Shown here: piece after piece, positions 6,185-6,541 of the stretch
How positions within the stretch are numbered: position 1 is the first letter of the stretch
Layout of the letters: every line of letters starts with the position of its first letter
Source: Planctomycetota bacterium
GTDB taxonomy: Bacteria > Planctomycetota > Planctomycetia > Pirellulales > Thermoguttaceae
Direction: 5' to 3'
Assembly (NCBI GenBank): GCA_015661985.1
Contig: DQVB01000543.1
Coordinates: forward strand, 1-6,541
Length of the DNA stretch: 6,541 nt
Program-made: the position numbers and the translations under genes
Notes under the pieces: model-generated
What the model was told of the DNA's origin: nothing
The model's input: only the letters and a program-made list of their open reading frames with translations
Database searches by the model: none

Positions 6185-6289
6185 CATGTCCAGTGGCTCT
6201 CCCCGCGCCGCAGCCGAAGCCAGCCCCATTGTCAAGAGAGCACCGACCCTCGTCACTCTACCGGCCAATTCGCTGCCATGTCCAGTGGC
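6185..6289. repeat. 13-bp direct repeat pair, CATGTCCAGTGGC
   Basis: Identical copies lie at 6185-6197 and 6277-6289, 92 bp apart start to start. Flanking bases are unrelated, so the copies are not part of a longer duplication. They could be binding sites or chance in GC-rich DNA. Confidence 0.4.
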
Positions 6290-6300
6290 GGCCGGCCGCC
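6287..6300. repeat. 14-bp perfect palindrome GGCGGCCGGCCGCC
   Basis: A perfectly self-complementary sequence that overlaps the last bases of the second copy of the direct repeat. It consists only of G and C, so composition makes it less surprising. It could be a dimeric protein site or a cruciform-prone sequence. Confidence 0.35.
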
Positions 6301-6447
6301 GAAGGTTGTCGCCGGGCGCCAGACGCATCTCGCCTGGGAGCCGGGGATGCCCGGGAGCAGGCAGTTTCCATGTGGAAGGGACCGAAGCGGACCGCCCCAG
6401 GGCGACACCTCCTTCCGGAAGCGGTGGTGGTTCCCGAACTCGGGCAG

Positions 6448-6455
6448 TATATATT
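6448..6455 (+). promoter_or_regulatory. TATATATT box, candidate -10 for the rightward gene at the right edge
   Basis: An isolated AT island in GC-rich DNA that contains TATATT (6450-6455, 5 of 6 to TATAAT), about 43 bp before the ATG at 6498. No clear -35 box is seen at 16-18 bp upstream, so support is limited to the box, its AT contrast and its position. Confidence 0.3.
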
Positions 6456-6497
6456 GCGGCGGGATCGCGGCGCCCTTGTTATGGCGGGGAGCATCCA

Positions 6498-6541
6498 ATG
6501 AACGCATCGAGTTCGTTGCCCTTCAAACCCCGGCGCCATCC
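6498..6541 (+). CDS. Start of an unidentified rightward gene, cut by the window edge
   Basis: The ATG at 6498 is preceded by GGGGAG (6486-6491) with a 6-nt gap, the best Shine-Dalgarno sequence in the window. It opens a frame that stays open to the edge (MNASSSLPFKPRRH). Fourteen codons are far too few to name a product. A TATATATT box lies upstream. The call rests on start signals only. Confidence 0.4.
   Translation, partial: MNASSSLPFKPRRH

Larger units (their letters stand above)
5994..6497. other. Intergenic stretch with no recognisable gene
   Basis: Divergent spacer between the acetyltransferase gene and the gene starting at 6498. The overlapping frames of about 84-111 codons on both strands show no conserved motifs, so I call none. 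A TTGACA (minus, 6235-6230) has no -10 box at a usable distance. A direct repeat and a palindrome are listed separately. Function beyond promoter DNA is unknown. Confidence 0.5.

Noticed and set aside
6114..6235. Leftward promoter for the acetyltransferase gene
   Set aside because: A TTGACA at 6235-6230 and a TACAAG at 6119-6114 exist, but they are far too widely spaced to work together, and neither has a partner box.
6175..6501. 108-codon + frame whose stop overlaps (ATGA) the start at 6498
   Set aside because: The overlap looks like translational coupling, but the product has no recognisable motif and no ribosome-binding site stands out. The overlap may be coincidental.

Overview
The window is GC-rich bacterial chromosome that looks most like Planctomycetota (Pirellulales-like). 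This placement is an inference. It rests on the style of the primary sigma factor (no region 1.1 and a long arginine-rich spacer), the strong G/C third-position bias, the weak or missing Shine-Dalgarno sequences, and the long gene-free gaps. No rRNA, tRNA, CRISPR array or transposase gene was found.

Layout from left to right: (1) the 3' part of a coproheme decarboxylase gene, hemQ (+), ends at 437. (2) After a 25-bp convergent gap comes rpoD (-), 463 to about 2130, the primary sigma-70 factor. (3) About 1 kb of non-coding DNA separates the divergent rpoD and uvrB genes. It holds a consensus-like leftward promoter for rpoD with its -35 box inside a palindrome, a long rpoD leader, two related small hairpin-forming repeats, a strong 10-bp-stem hairpin beside a TAGAAT box, and a terminator-like hairpin with a T7 tract just before uvrB. 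(4) uvrB (+), 3141-5213, is a complete excinuclease subunit B gene. (5) A 60-bp convergent gap is followed by a divergent GNAT-fold acetyltransferase gene (-), 5274-5993. (6) About 500 bp has no recognisable gene but contains a 13-bp direct repeat and a 14-bp palindrome. (7) The first codons of a rightward gene run off the right edge from 6498.

The genes do not form an operon. Each seems to be its own transcription unit, with alternating orientations, and their functions (haem synthesis, core transcription, nucleotide excision repair, an unknown acylation) are unrelated. I see no clear new multi-gene system. The material most worth a second look is regulatory: the 1-kb rpoD/uvrB intergenic region, in particular its hairpin repeats and the possible attenuator in front of uvrB.
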